Assembly (NCBI GenBank): GCA_965203375.1
Contig: OZ241886.1
Span: 3,534,001 to 3,598,000 of the forward strand
Length of the DNA stretch: 64,000 bases
From: CATQHS01 sp965203375
GTDB lineage: Bacteria > Actinomycetota > Acidimicrobiia > Acidimicrobiales > Aldehydirespiratoraceae
Direction: 5' to 3'
Made by a program: the position numbers and the translations under genes. Positions 1 through 9,630 of the stretch are shown piece after piece (position 1 is the first letter of the stretch; the number at the start of each line of letters is the position of its first letter). The notes under the pieces were generated by a model, which was given only the letters and a program-made list of their open reading frames with translations, did not search any database and had not been told where the DNA came from.

Positions 1-70
1 CCAGCGGTCGCTGCTGGCCCGGGCCGGCCTGGAGATCCCCCGCCGCTGGCCCCACATCGACTGCCGCTAG
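1..70 (+). CDS. 3' end of an unidentified gene (partial)
   Basis: An open frame enters from the left edge (first full codon at position 2) and stops at TAG 68-70. The visible 22 residues end in RRWPHIDCR. Codon choice is GC-rich like the neighbouring genes, and the next gene starts about 100 nt further on the same strand. The fragment is too short to assign a family, so it is listed only because the frame is open to the edge and the following gap looks intergenic. Confidence 0.35.
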   Translation, partial: QRSLLARAGLEIPRRWPHIDCR

Positions 71-174
71 GTCGGCGGGGCTGTCCGGCCCGCCGCCGAG
101 CCCCGGGCCGGGCCCGGCTAGGGTCGGCGCCGTTGCCGCGGCTGCGCCGTCGTCGCGGCCGGGCGGGAGGAAGC

Positions 175-1239
175 ATGAAGGTCGCCGTCGTCACCGGGCC
201 GGGGTCGGTCGAGCTGCGCGACGAGCCCCGGCCCCGGCCCGGGCCCGACGACGTGGTGGTGGAGGTGGCCGCCTGCGGGCTGTGCACCATGGAGCGGCGG
301 TTGTTCTCGGGCACCAAGCGGATCTACCCGGTGGCGCCGGGCCATGAGGCGGCCGGGCGGGTTGTGGAGGTGGGCGAGGCCGCGGCCGGCCTGGACGGGT
401 CGCCCCGGGCGGGCGATCTGGTCACCATGGACCTGCTCACCCGCTGCGGCACCTGCCGCATGTGCCGGCGGGGCCGCAGCGCCCTGTGCAAGCGGCCGCA
501 GGGCGGCGCCCTGAGCGACGGCACCATCTCCATGGGGGCGGGGCTGTCGGAGGCGGTGCGGGTGGCCGCGGCCCAGACCTTCGCGGTGGGCGAAATCCCG
601 GTGGAGCACGCCACCATGGGCGAGCCGCTGGCCTGCGTGGTCCACTCGGTGCGGCTGAGCGGGTTCCGGTCCGGCGACCGGGTGGCGGTGATCGGCGCCG
701 GCTACATGGGGCGGCTGCACATGGCCGTGTGCCGGGCCTGGGGGGCGGCCTCGGTGGGGTTCGTGGACGTGAGCGAGGCGCGCCGGGCCGAGGCGGTGGC
801 CGCCGGCGCTGACCGGACAGCCGTCCCCGACGAGCTGGCCGGCCCCGGCGGCTCGGGCGGCCCCGGCGGCCCGGGCGGTCCTCCCGACGGCTGGGCCGGC
901 GCCCACGACGTGGTGTTCGTGACCGCCGGGGTGCCCGGCACGGTGGAGGCGGCCCTGGACCTGTGCGACGACGGCGGGTCGGTGGTGCTCTACGGGGCCT
1001 TCCCCGCCGAGGTGACGGCCACGGTGGGGGTGGACCGCATCCACCACCACGAGCTGTCGGTCATCGGGGTCTACAGCCAGGAGCCGTCGGACTGGCGGAC
1101 CGCGGCCGGGCTGCTGCGCTCGGGGGTGCTGGGCGCCGACCTCGACCGGCTGGTCACCGCCCGCTACAGGCTCGACGACGTAGCCGACGCCCTGGAGCTG
1201 GCCGCCACCTCCCCGGTGTATCGGGTGCTGGTCGGCTGA
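175..1239 (+). CDS. Zinc-dependent alcohol dehydrogenase (MDR family)
   Basis: A 354-residue medium-chain dehydrogenase/reductase, expected to oxidise or reduce an alcohol or polyol with NAD(P) in the cytoplasm. Visible features are the catalytic-zinc region (CGLC at 34-37 and GHE at 56-58), four structural-zinc cysteines at about 91, 94, 97 and 105, and a Rossmann motif GAGYMG at 174-179. A Gly/Pro-rich stretch of about 15 residues near 222-238 is inserted in the nucleotide-binding half, perhaps a local repeat expansion. The ATG at 175 is preceded by GGGAGGAAGC, a good ribosome-binding site, and the downstream family homology starts at once. A sugar kinase follows 34 nt later, so a polyol or sugar oxidation/phosphorylation pair is likely. 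The substrate is not determinable from sequence. Confidence 0.88.
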   Translation: MKVAVVTGPGSVELRDEPRPRPGPDDVVVEVAACGLCTMERRLFSGTKRIYPVAPGHEAAGRVVEVGEAAAGLDGSPRAGDLVTMDLLTRCGTCRMCRRGRSALCKRPQGGALSDGTISMGAGLSEAVRVAAAQTFAVGEIPVEHATMGEPLACVVHSVRLSGFRSGDRVAVIGAGYMGRLHMAVCRAWGAASVGFVDVSEARRAEAVAAGADRTAVPDELAGPGGSGGPGGPGGPPDGWAGAHDVVFVTAGVPGTVEAALDLCDDGGSVVLYGAFPAEVTATVGVDRIHHHELSVIGVYSQEPSDWRTAAGLLRSGVLGADLDRLVTARYRLDDVADALELAATSPVYRVLVG

Positions 1240-1273
1240 TGCCGGCCCGCTGACGCCGCCCGGCCGACCGCCG

Positions 1274-2662
1274 ATGAGCACCGGGGGCACCGCGGGCCGT
1301 GGCGACGCAGCAGGCCGCGGCAGAGGCGGCGGCGCGGCCCGAAGCGCAAGCGGCGGCAACGAGTCGAACACCGTCGTCGTCGGCGTGGACCTGGGCAGCA
1401 GCGGGGTCCGGGCCGTGGCCCTGTCCCGCGACGGGCGGGTGAGGGCCTGGACCCGCCAGCGGTTCGACGGGGCCGACTCGTGGCCGCCGGGCCGGGCCGA
1501 TCCCGAGGCCTGGCTGGCCGGCCTCGGCCGGGCCCTGGGCACGGTCGGCGACGGATTCGACATCGCCGCGGTGGGGGTGGGCGGCCAGAGCCCCACCACC
1601 GTGCCCATGAGCCACGAGCCAGCCGTCACCTGCCAGCACCCGGCCGGCAACGGGCTGGACCGCATCGGCCAGCACCTGGCCCAGCGCGAGTTCCTGGAGG
1701 ACGAGCTGGGCCGCCAAGTCGCACCCGCCCAGAGCTGGGACTGGGCCCTGCGCCGCCTCGGGGCCGGCGACGTGCAGGGCCTGTGGTCCGACGAGGACCC
1801 GATCCCCGGCTACGGCCAGCCGGTGGGGGTGGGCACCGTGATCGGCCACGCCGACGGGTCGTGCGGACTGGCGGCCGGGACGCCGCTGGTGAGCGGGTCC
1901 AACGACGCCTACATGAGCTTCTGGGCCGGGGGGCTGGGCACGCCGGGCCGGGGCCACGATCCCGGCGGGCGCACCGGCGGGGTGGGGGTGGCGGTGGCCG
2001 CAGCCGACCGGCCCCCCGAGGTGGTGGGGTTCCACGGCATCGTGGCCGGGGTGGAGGTGGTGGGCGGGCCGGTGAACGGTCACGGCGAGCTGCTGGAGTG
2101 GTGGTCGGCGCTGTCGGGTCTGCCCATAGGCGATCTGCTGGAGCGGGCCGCGGCCGTGCCGCCGGGGGCGGGCGGGGTGCTGGTGCTGCCCTATCACGAC
2201 GGCGAGCGGGCCCCCCGCTGGGAGCCCCGGCTGCGGGGCGAGGTCCACGGGCTGACCTTCGAGTCGGGGGTGGCCGAGGTGGCTCGGGCGGCGCTGGAGG
2301 CCGCGGCCTACGGGCTGCGCCACATCTGCGAGGAGCTGGCCGAGGCTGGGATCAGAATGGAGGTGCTGGGCACGGGCGGCTCGCCCGCTTTGAGCAGGCT
2401 GTGGGGGCGGATCAAGGCCTCGGTGCTGGAGGTGCCGGTGGAGGCGCCGGAGCGGCCCGACCAGCTCTCGGCCCGGGGGTGCGCCCTGGCCGCGGGGGCG
2501 GCGGTGGGCTGGTGGGACGGGATCGGCGCCGCCGACATGGACTCGTGGCCGCTGCCGGCCATGGCCCGGATCGACCCCGAGTCCGACCCGGCCTACCGTG
2601 ACGCCTACCGCCGCTTCGTCGAGGCCGGCGACGCCGCCGCGGCCCGACTGGCGAAGGGCTGA
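1274..2662 (+). CDS. FGGY-type carbohydrate kinase
   Basis: A 462-residue ATP-dependent sugar/polyol kinase of the FGGY (actin-like ATPase) superfamily, near xylulokinase in appearance. The phosphate-1 motif DLGSSGVRA is at 39-47, a GGQS segment follows near residue 107, and the C-terminal lobe shows GTGGSPALSRLW and a GCALAAGAAVG helix typical of the FGGY_C domain. The first about 30 residues are Gly/Arg-rich and low complexity, so the true start may lie further in. The ATG at 1274 is the first in frame. It follows the alcohol dehydrogenase by 34 nt, suggesting co-transcription. The gap 2663-2774 after it is Pro-codon-like CCCAGAC/CCGCCCCAGA repeats without a gene. Confidence 0.85.
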   Translation: MSTGGTAGRGDAAGRGRGGGAARSASGGNESNTVVVGVDLGSSGVRAVALSRDGRVRAWTRQRFDGADSWPPGRADPEAWLAGLGRALGTVGDGFDIAAVGVGGQSPTTVPMSHEPAVTCQHPAGNGLDRIGQHLAQREFLEDELGRQVAPAQSWDWALRRLGAGDVQGLWSDEDPIPGYGQPVGVGTVIGHADGSCGLAAGTPLVSGSNDAYMSFWAGGLGTPGRGHDPGGRTGGVGVAVAAADRPPEVVGFHGIVAGVEVVGGPVNGHGELLEWWSALSGLPIGDLLERAAAVPPGAGGVLVLPYHDGERAPRWEPRLRGEVHGLTFESGVAEVARAALEAAAYGLRHICEELAEAGIRMEVLGTGGSPALSRLWGRIKASVLEVPVEAPERPDQLSARGCALAAGAAVGWWDGIGAADMDSWPLPAMARIDPESDPAYRDAYRRFVEAGDAAAARLAKG

Positions 2663-2774
2663 GGCCCAGCAAGGACCGAACCGCCTCAGAACCCCAACGC
2701 CCCAGACCCGACCGCCCCAGAAACTGACCGCCCCCAGACCCAGATCGAAACGCACCGAGCAAAGGAGAGCCGAA

Positions 2775-3167
2775 ATGGTGAACCCGCTGATCTTCGTCGA
2801 CCTGCCCACCCCCGACCCGGAGGCCACATCGCAGTTCTACGAGAAGCTGTTCGACTGGAAGTACAAGCGCCGCCCGGCCGGGGAGTTCCACGAGGTGCTG
2901 CCGGGGGTGAAGCCCAACCTGGGCATCCACCTCGAGCCGGAGCCGGTCACCGGCCCGGTGCCCCGGATCTACGTGATGGTCGACGACCCTCCGGCCAAGC
3001 TGGCCGAGGCCATGGAGATGGGCGCGGCCAAGATGTGGGACGAGATCTACTGGGAGGAGTTCGACGCCCGCCACGCCGCCTTCCGGGACCCGTGGGGCAA
3101 CGAGGTGGTCCTGTGGCGCAACAAAGGCACCTACGTCCCCGGCTCCGCCTCCGAGAAAAACGCCTAG
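2775..3167 (+). CDS. VOC family (glyoxalase/bleomycin-resistance fold) protein
   Basis: A 130-residue single-domain vicinal-oxygen-chelate protein. It has the typical start NPLIFVDLPTPDPE with QFYEKLF and the C-terminal hallmark FRDPWGNEVVLW. It resembles the VOC protein at 43136-43633 in both places (TLIFVDFPT; FRDPWGNTLVLW). The ATG at 2775 is set by AAAGGAGAG at 2761-2769 with a spacing of 5. No specific enzyme activity can be assigned. The gene marks the left boundary of the defence island that starts about 50 nt downstream. Confidence 0.85.
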   Translation: MVNPLIFVDLPTPDPEATSQFYEKLFDWKYKRRPAGEFHEVLPGVKPNLGIHLEPEPVTGPVPRIYVMVDDPPAKLAEAMEMGAAKMWDEIYWEEFDARHAAFRDPWGNEVVLWRNKGTYVPGSASEKNA

Positions 3168-3220
3168 CCGCGAAGAGTGAAGGTTCACGGGCCGTCCACG
3201 ATCACACTAGAGTTACCGAC

Positions 3221-4306
3221 ATGATCGGTGCGGCTCCCGTCTCAGCGCCGGCCCGGGCGCTGACGGCAGTGGATCTGTTCGCCGGCGCGGGCGGAGCCAC
3301 GGAGGGCTTGGCGCGCGCCGGCTTCCGCGTCCTGGCCGCCGTCGAGAACGACGCCGACGCGGTGCGGACGTTCGAGGCCAACCATGGGAGCGTCCGAGTC
3401 TTGGCCGAGGACATCGAGAACGTCTCCCCCGAAGAGTTGCAGCAGGCCCTCGGCCTCACCCGGCGCGATCTGACCCTTCTGACCGCCTGCCCGCCCTGTC
3501 AGGGGTTCTCGACGCTCGGGACGAGGAGGCGCGACGACGCCCGCAACGACTTGGTGGCGGAGGTCTGGCGGTTCGCCCGGGCGCTGCTCCCCGAAGCCGT
3601 GCTGGTTGAAAACGTGCCCGGACTGGTGAACAATGCCCGTTGGGATGATCTGTGCTCCCGGCTGCACGACAGCAGCTACCGAATCCGCCATTGGATCGTG
3701 GACGCCGCCGACTTCGGCGTGCCCCAGCGGCGAAGGCGACTGATCGCCATCGCCGTCCGCGAGGATGCGACGACTCGGCTCCCCGACGATCTGCACGAGG
3801 CCCTGCCTGCCCCGTTTCGGCGGGAACCGGCCCACGCCCGTGACGCCATGGCCGAAGCCGGCCCGGTGGAAGGGACCGAAGACCAATGGCATCGGCCTAG
3901 GAATCTCACGCCCGCGGTATTGGAACGAGTGCGCGCCATCCCCCCAGGCGGCGACCACTACGACCTGCCCGAAGATCTGCAGCTCGAGTGCCACAAGCGA
4001 CTTCGCAGCCGAGGCAGGACGGCTTCGACCGGCCCCTATAGCCGCATGTCATCAGAAGGGCCGGCACCGACGATGACCACCCGCTGCACCACGGTCTCAT
4101 GCGGCCGCTTCATCCATCCGACCGAGGACCGGGGCATCAGCCTGCGAGAGGCAGCCCTTCTCCAGACCTTCCCGGTTGACTACCAGTTCGTCGGCTCCCA
4201 CGAATCCGTCGAGCGCCAAATCGGAAACGCCGTGCCCGTAGAACTGGCCCATGCATTAGGCATAGCCATACGCAATATTCTAACAAATGAGAGTTGTTAT
4301 GTCTGA
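3221..4306 (+). CDS. drmMII: C5-cytosine DNA methyltransferase (DISARM class-2 drmMII-like)
   Basis: A 361-residue m5C DNA methyltransferase. Motif I DLFAGAGGATEGL is at 18-30, the catalytic PCQGFS (motif IV) at 92-97, ENV (motif VI) at 130-132, QRRRR (motif VIII) at 169-173, and motifs IX-X (RISLREAALLQTFP and GNAVPVE) near the C-terminus. All catalytic motifs are intact. The ATG at 3221 is preferred because homology starts there; the upstream part of the frame is a shadow of the VOC gene. The last about 20 codons become AT-rich, and the stop overlaps the GHKL gene's start region (ATGTCTGA), implying translational coupling. It would protect or mark host DNA for the restriction machinery downstream. 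In DISARM a C5 methylase defines class 2, yet here class-1 genes follow. The symbol is by analogy. Confidence 0.85.
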   Translation: MIGAAPVSAPARALTAVDLFAGAGGATEGLARAGFRVLAAVENDADAVRTFEANHGSVRVLAEDIENVSPEELQQALGLTRRDLTLLTACPPCQGFSTLGTRRRDDARNDLVAEVWRFARALLPEAVLVENVPGLVNNARWDDLCSRLHDSSYRIRHWIVDAADFGVPQRRRRLIAIAVREDATTRLPDDLHEALPAPFRREPAHARDAMAEAGPVEGTEDQWHRPRNLTPAVLERVRAIPPGGDHYDLPEDLQLECHKRLRSRGRTASTGPYSRMSSEGPAPTMTTRCTTVSCGRFIHPTEDRGISLREAALLQTFPVDYQFVGSHESVERQIGNAVPVELAHALGIAIRNILTNESCYV

Positions 4307-6263
4307 GCACAATATCGCTGATCTAAAACTGCGATTCCTCGGCTCACTTGTAGAACAACTCGGGGCACAAATGTATCCGAGCGTGACCTCAACCATTGCC
4401 GAGCTGATATCCAACGCCTGGGACGCAGACGCCAAGAATGTATGGGTGACTATACCATTTGGACAACTAAGAGAACCAGGAACACAGATTACCGTAGTTG
4501 ATGATGGTCTAGGTATGACACACGAAGAAGCGCGTGACCGATATTTGATAGTAGGAAGGAAACGCCGTGTAGCACTAGGCCGTGACCGATCTAGAGAAGG
4601 ACGACCACTTCACGGTCGTAAAGGCATAGGCAAACTTGCTGCATTCGGAACAGCCAAAACTCTCGAGTGTCATACCCTCGCTAAGAATGCACTCACAACC
4701 CTACGATTTAGACTTGATTATGATAAAATCAGGCAAGAGGACGCGGGTTCAGATTATCAAGTTGAACCACCAATTACAGTGGTAGAACCTATAACTGATC
4801 CAAACGGTAACAACTTAGAGCACGGAACACGCATTGTTCTATCCGATCTGAAGCTCAAACGCAATATAAGCGAAAAGGTGTTTCAGCAATCTATGTCTCG
4901 TCGCTTTGCGTTAGATACGGGTACGATGAGTATCTATCTCAACAATTCGCAAATTGAACGCTTCGACTATCCAGTGGAATTTAGATTTCCTCAGGATGGA
5001 GCACCAGAGGGTGTGTCAATTAAAGATCAGTGGGCTGAAGACAGCATTGATTCTGACAATAGCGTAGATTCTAAGCCAGTTAAATGGTGGATAGGTTTTA
5101 CAGAACAACCCCTTAAAGATCAGAGTTTACAGGGCATCTCTGTATTAGCACGTGGGAAAATGGTGCAAAGGCCATTCATGTTTCAGCGGGCACAGGGCCT
5201 AACAGGACAGCTCGGCCAAGAGTACCTAATTGGTGAAGTTCAAGCTGACTGGCTGGACGAAGGTAACGATATTGAACAGGATCGCATTCAAGCCAACCGA
5301 GATCAGCTACAACTTGAGGATGAAGAATTAGATGCCTTCGTGAGATGGGGGCAAGATCTATTAAAGTGGGCACTCCAAACGCGTAATGATCTTCGCAAGG
5401 ATAAGGTGGAAGAGGATCTAAACGAGTTGTTGAGTGAACTATTGGATCAACTATCACCACTAGAACATCAGCTAACACCGCTAGAGCAGCGGCAAATGAG
5501 GCGCGTAGTTAAAGCTATATCCATGATACAGGAGCTTGACATTAAGGAAGGTAAGAAACTTGTACAATCCGTTGTAGATTCTCGCAGCGATTCTATCATT
5601 AGGAGTTTGTTGGAGAATATCGACAGCAAAGAACCTGATTTTCAGACAGAAGTATGGAATATCATTAGACAGTTCGGATTAATTGACGCCCGACGAAATC
5701 AGACTATTATAGAGGCAAGGTTGAAGGCTATTGAAGAACTCCAGAGATTTATTCATGAAGGTGCTCGCGAAGTGCCTACCATACACAAACATATTAAGAA
5801 GTATCCGTGGCTTATAGATCCTCGTTGGAACCTTTTCGGAGAGGAACTCGACCTTCGTAAGCTTGGAATAGGCTCAGATCCCAGCGAACCTGGTCCAGGC
5901 CGAGTAGACTTTGTTTTTGCTCTGGGTCCATCACAGCCTGATACTCATGACGAGTTGCTTCTAGTTGAGATCAAACGAGCTACAGATTCGGATGGCAAAC
6001 AACATGCTGTATCTCGCGATGAGGTCAACACATTCATTGGATATGCACTAGACATCCAAGAGAAATATTCGTATAGGATAACCGCTTTGATGGTAGCTCA
6101 AAGGTACACTCAGGAAGCTCAAAAGGCAAGGAGCCTGACTATGGATGGGGTGATTTTCTTATATAGAACATGGGATCAGGTGCTATTGGAAACGGAACGG
6201 CTGCACAGAGGCTGGCTTACCATAACTCAACGACACGCTAAATATGAGGAATCAAATCCTTAG
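4299..6263 (+). CDS. GHKL-type ATPase fused to a PD-(D/E)XK-like nuclease (paraMORC-like)
   Basis: A 654-residue protein. The N-terminal GHKL ATPase shows the N-box ELISNAWDAD at 35-44, the G1 box DDGLGM at 68-73 and the lid motif GRKGIGKLA at 107-115. A charged, coiled-coil-like middle follows at about 330-510. The C-terminus shows a D-x(19)-ExK pattern, with D537 in RVDFVF and E557/K559 in LLVEIK, as expected of a PD-(D/E)XK nuclease core. GHKL ATPases tied to C5 methylases and SNF2 helicases were described as paraMORC proteins of restriction systems (Iyer, Abhiman and Aravind). The ATG at 4299 has GAGAG upstream at spacing 5; an ATG at 4287 lacks a clear site. The gene is much AT-richer than its neighbours and probably came by transfer. 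A DNA-clamping, ATP-dependent nuclease role is inferred. Confidence 0.78.
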   Translation: MSEHNIADLKLRFLGSLVEQLGAQMYPSVTSTIAELISNAWDADAKNVWVTIPFGQLREPGTQITVVDDGLGMTHEEARDRYLIVGRKRRVALGRDRSREGRPLHGRKGIGKLAAFGTAKTLECHTLAKNALTTLRFRLDYDKIRQEDAGSDYQVEPPITVVEPITDPNGNNLEHGTRIVLSDLKLKRNISEKVFQQSMSRRFALDTGTMSIYLNNSQIERFDYPVEFRFPQDGAPEGVSIKDQWAEDSIDSDNSVDSKPVKWWIGFTEQPLKDQSLQGISVLARGKMVQRPFMFQRAQGLTGQLGQEYLIGEVQADWLDEGNDIEQDRIQANRDQLQLEDEELDAFVRWGQDLLKWALQTRNDLRKDKVEEDLNELLSELLDQLSPLEHQLTPLEQRQMRRVVKAISMIQELDIKEGKKLVQSVVDSRSDSIIRSLLENIDSKEPDFQTEVWNIIRQFGLIDARRNQTIIEARLKAIEELQRFIHEGAREVPTIHKHIKKYPWLIDPRWNLFGEELDLRKLGIGSDPSEPGPGRVDFVFALGPSQPDTHDELLLVEIKRATDSDGKQHAVSRDEVNTFIGYALDIQEKYSYRITALMVAQRYTQEAQKARSLTMDGVIFLYRTWDQVLLETERLHRGWLTITQRHAKYEESNP

Positions 6264-6405
6264 AATGGCGTTATCGATTACACAAATATAGGACGAGTTC
6301 TTTATTTATCTGTGCAAAAATTGGGTAATGCTGATGAGAGACCCCGCTAAAGGCAATCGTCAACGGGCATTGAGAGCTACGGAGAAATGGCAGGTAACTG
6401 GGTAG

Positions 6406-9400
6406 ATGGTTCTTGTTGAGTCGGCGCGAGCCGTCGCTGTGCCTGAGCAGGGGAATTTGGTGCGGGTGCGGGACCGGTTTTGGGTGGTGGAATCCGTCGT
6501 CGCCTCTGATCCCGGGCAAGCAGCGAACGGGCTCGCGGCCGTTGACGCGCCGCTCGCTCATCACGCGATCAAGCTTGTGCCCATCGACGACAAGGGCGGG
6601 CCCGATCCGCTCACCGTCTACTGGGAGGTGGAGCCGGGCACCGAGATCCGGCCCCAGTCGGCCCTGCCCGACCCGGCCAAGGGCCTGGACGACGCCGAGA
6701 CGTTCTCCGCCTTCCTCGACGCGGTGCGCTGGGGCGCGGTGGCCTCGGCCGACCCCTCGGCCTTCCAGGCCCCTTTCCGGGCCGGGATCGACATCGAGCA
6801 CTACCAGCTCCTGCCGCTGGTCAAGGCCCTCGCCATGCCCCGGGTGACCATGCTCATCGCCGACGACGTCGGCCTGGGCAAGACCATCGAGGCCGGACTG
6901 ATCGCCGAGGAGCTGTTCCTGCGCAACCAGGTGAAGAAGATCCTGGTCGTCTGCCCGCCCAGCCTGTGCGGCAAGTGGAAGAGCGAGATGGAGGAGAAGT
7001 TCGGGCTGGGCTTCGCGGTGGTCGACACCGAATACGTCCGGCGGCTGAGGCGCGAGCGGGGCGTGGCGGTGAACCCGTTCAGCTCGCACCCCCGCATCAT
7101 CGTGTCCACCGAGTGGGTGAAGTTCGACTCCCAGATGCGCTGGTTCCGCGAGCTCCTGCCCCCCGATCCGAACACCTACCCCCGGCGCTTCGACCTGCTG
7201 ATCGTCGACGAGGCCCATCAGATCGCCCCGGCCGCGGTGGGCCGCTACGCCAAGGACTCGCTGCGCACCCGGGCCGTGCGCGAGCTGGCCCCGCATTTCG
7301 AGCACCGGCTGTTCCTCACCGCCACCCCCCACAACGGCTACCACGAGTCGTTCCAGTCGCTGCTGGAGCTCCTCGACCCCAACCGCTTCGCCAAGGGCGT
7401 GCCGGCCCCCGACCGCGACCGGGACGCGGTGATGGTCCGACGGCTGAAGTCGCAGCTTCGCAGGCTGCTGCCCGAGGCCGGCTCGCGCCTGCCCGAGCGC
7501 AGCATCAAGGCCATCGAGGTCGATTTCAGCCAAGACGAGCGCGAGACGTTCCGGCTGCTCGACGAGTACGCCGAGGCCCGGCGGAGCACTTCGGCCGACC
7601 AGGCCGAGCAGGCCGCGGCCCGGTTCATCACACTGTTGCTGAAGAAGCGGCTGCTCTCCTCCCCGATGGCCTTCAAGCACACCCTGGACCAGCACATCCA
7701 GACCATGAACCGGGCCTCAGCCCGGCGAGCCTCGGCCCAGGCCATAGAGGAGGCCGCCGCCGCGCTCGACGCCGAGGCGGAGGACGACGACAAGCTCGAA
7801 GAGCTCACCCATGAGGCGCTGGCCGTCGCCGCCTCGGCCCTGCCCGCCCCCGGCGCCGACGAAGAGGTGCTGCTGGCCCGGATGCGGGCCCGGTCGCTCA
7901 CCCACCGGCCGCCCGGCCAGATCCTCGAGCAGCTCAGGGTCAGGGCAAACGACAACTACCGCCGCCCCGACACCAAGACCAAGAAGCTGCTCGACTGGAT
8001 CGGCGAGGTCTGCTACCCCGACGGGGCTTGGAACAGCGAGCGGGTGATCGTCTTCACCGAATATCGGGCCACGCTGAACTACCTGCACGAGATGCTCACC
8101 GCCGACCACCCCAACCGGCCGCCGATGCGGGACCGGGTGGAGGTGTTCCACGGCAGCCTCGACCGCGACGAGCGGGAGCGGATCATCCGGGAGTTCAACT
8201 ACAACCCGGCCGCCACCGAGGTCCGAGTCCTTTTGGCCACCGACGCGGCCTCCGAGGGGATCGACCTCCACCGGCAGTGCCACCGGCTGGTCCACGTGGA
8301 GATCCCGTTCAACCCCAACCGGATGGAGCAGCGCAACGGCCGGGTGGACCGCCACGGCCAGAAGAGCCCCCGCGTCGAGATACACCATTTCGCTGGAACC
8401 GCGGGAGACGGCCCGACCGGGGCCTCGGAAGCCATCGGCTACGACCACACCTTCCTGCTCCGGGTGGCGCAAAAGGTGGACGACATCCGCGACGACCTGG
8501 GCGCGGTGTCGCCGGTGCTGGCCGAGCGCATAGAGGCCCGGATGCTCCGGCAGGGCAACGACAGCCTCGACCTCGACGATCTGATCACCGCCCGGCGGGA
8601 CAAGGCCCGGGTGGACCTCAGGCGCCTGGAGGGCGAGTTCGCAAGCGAGCTGCAGCAGGTCCGTGAGCGATTCCGGGCCAGCGTGGCCGAGCTGGACATG
8701 AGCCCGGATGCCGTCGAGCGGGCCGTGCGGATCGGGCTGCGGATAGCGGAGCAGCCGCCGTTGCTGTCCGCCCGCCTCAACCGGCCCGACGGCCCGGTCC
8801 CGGTCCATGAGGTGCAGGAGCTCACCGGCACCTGGGGCGAGACCCTGGCCGGCCTCCACGACGTGGTGGCCGACCGGCGGCGCCCGGTCACCTTCGACCC
8901 GTCCGTGGCCCAGGGCCACCAGGACGTGGCCTACCTGCACGTCGGCCATCCCTTCGTCGCCCGCTGCTTGCGGACGCTGCGGGCCCAGGTGTGGGGCGCG
9001 GCCGTCGAGGCGAGCATCCACCGGGTGGCGGTCCGCTACGCGGCCGTCGACGAGCCGGTGGCCGCGGCCCACGCCCGGGTGGTGGTGAACGGCGCCGACG
9101 GGTCGGTCCTCGACGAGGTGATCGAGCCAGCCGCGGTGCGGGTGGGCGGCCGCCAGGGCCGCCTCAACGTCGGCGAGACCCGGGCCGCCGCCGCGGCCGC
9201 CCGCGATGAAACGCCGCCGGATCACGTCGCCCAGCGCTACGCGGGCCAGTGGCCCCGGGTGCGGCCCGCGCTCGAAGAGGCGCTGAAGGCCAGGGCCGGC
9301 GAGATCCGGGACCAGCGGGAGCGGCGCATGGACGCCAAGAGCGACCGGGAGGCGGACCGGCTCCGCGGCACCCTGAACGATCTGAAGGACTCGATCCGCC

Positions 9401-9630
9401 GACGCCTCGAAGAGATCGAGTCGGAGGCCGCGGCCGAGCAGTTGCGGCTGTTCGACCCCGAGGAGCGCCAGCGGTTCGAGACCGACGTCAAGGCCCTGAG
9501 GGATCGCGTCGAGCGGATCGACGACGACATCGCCGCCGAGATCGAGAACCTGAGCCGGCGCTACGCGGTGCGCGACATCAACTGGTTCCCGGTGGCGGTC
9601 GAGTTGCTGGTCCCGGACCGGGAGCGGTAG
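6406..9630 (+). CDS. drmD: DISARM SNF2-family helicase DrmD
   Basis: A 1074-residue SWI2/SNF2 superfamily-2 helicase. Walker A DDVGLGKT is at 153-160, DEAH at 268-271, motif III LTATPHNGY near 305, the second RecA lobe begins near VIVFTEYRATL (about 547), ATDAASEGIDL lies near 611, and the arginine-finger motif NGRVDRHGQ near 643. The C-terminal about 330 residues are helical and charged. Size and motif spelling match DrmD of class-1 DISARM, an ATP-driven translocase on DNA acting with the methylase. The 142-nt gap before it (6264-6405) has no gene and may hold a promoter. The adenine methylase begins directly after its TAG stop, with no spacer. Confidence 0.88.
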   Translation: MVLVESARAVAVPEQGNLVRVRDRFWVVESVVASDPGQAANGLAAVDAPLAHHAIKLVPIDDKGGPDPLTVYWEVEPGTEIRPQSALPDPAKGLDDAETFSAFLDAVRWGAVASADPSAFQAPFRAGIDIEHYQLLPLVKALAMPRVTMLIADDVGLGKTIEAGLIAEELFLRNQVKKILVVCPPSLCGKWKSEMEEKFGLGFAVVDTEYVRRLRRERGVAVNPFSSHPRIIVSTEWVKFDSQMRWFRELLPPDPNTYPRRFDLLIVDEAHQIAPAAVGRYAKDSLRTRAVRELAPHFEHRLFLTATPHNGYHESFQSLLELLDPNRFAKGVPAPDRDRDAVMVRRLKSQLRRLLPEAGSRLPERSIKAIEVDFSQDERETFRLLDEYAEARRSTSADQAEQAAARFITLLLKKRLLSSPMAFKHTLDQHIQTMNRASARRASAQAIEEAAAALDAEAEDDDKLEELTHEALAVAASALPAPGADEEVLLARMRARSLTHRPPGQILEQLRVRANDNYRRPDTKTKKLLDWIGEVCYPDGAWNSERVIVFTEYRATLNYLHEMLTADHPNRPPMRDRVEVFHGSLDRDERERIIREFNYNPAATEVRVLLATDAASEGIDLHRQCHRLVHVEIPFNPNRMEQRNGRVDRHGQKSPRVEIHHFAGTAGDGPTGASEAIGYDHTFLLRVAQKVDDIRDDLGAVSPVLAERIEARMLRQGNDSLDLDDLITARRDKARVDLRRLEGEFASELQQVRERFRASVAELDMSPDAVERAVRIGLRIAEQPPLLSARLNRPDGPVPVHEVQELTGTWGETLAGLHDVVADRRRPVTFDPSVAQGHQDVAYLHVGHPFVARCLRTLRAQVWGAAVEASIHRVAVRYAAVDEPVAAAHARVVVNGADGSVLDEVIEPAAVRVGGRQGRLNVGETRAAAAAARDETPPDHVAQRYAGQWPRVRPALEEALKARAGEIRDQRERRMDAKSDREADRLRGTLNDLKDSIRRRLEEIESEAAAEQLRLFDPEERQRFETDVKALRDRVERIDDDIAAEIENLSRRYAVRDINWFPVAVELLVPDRER

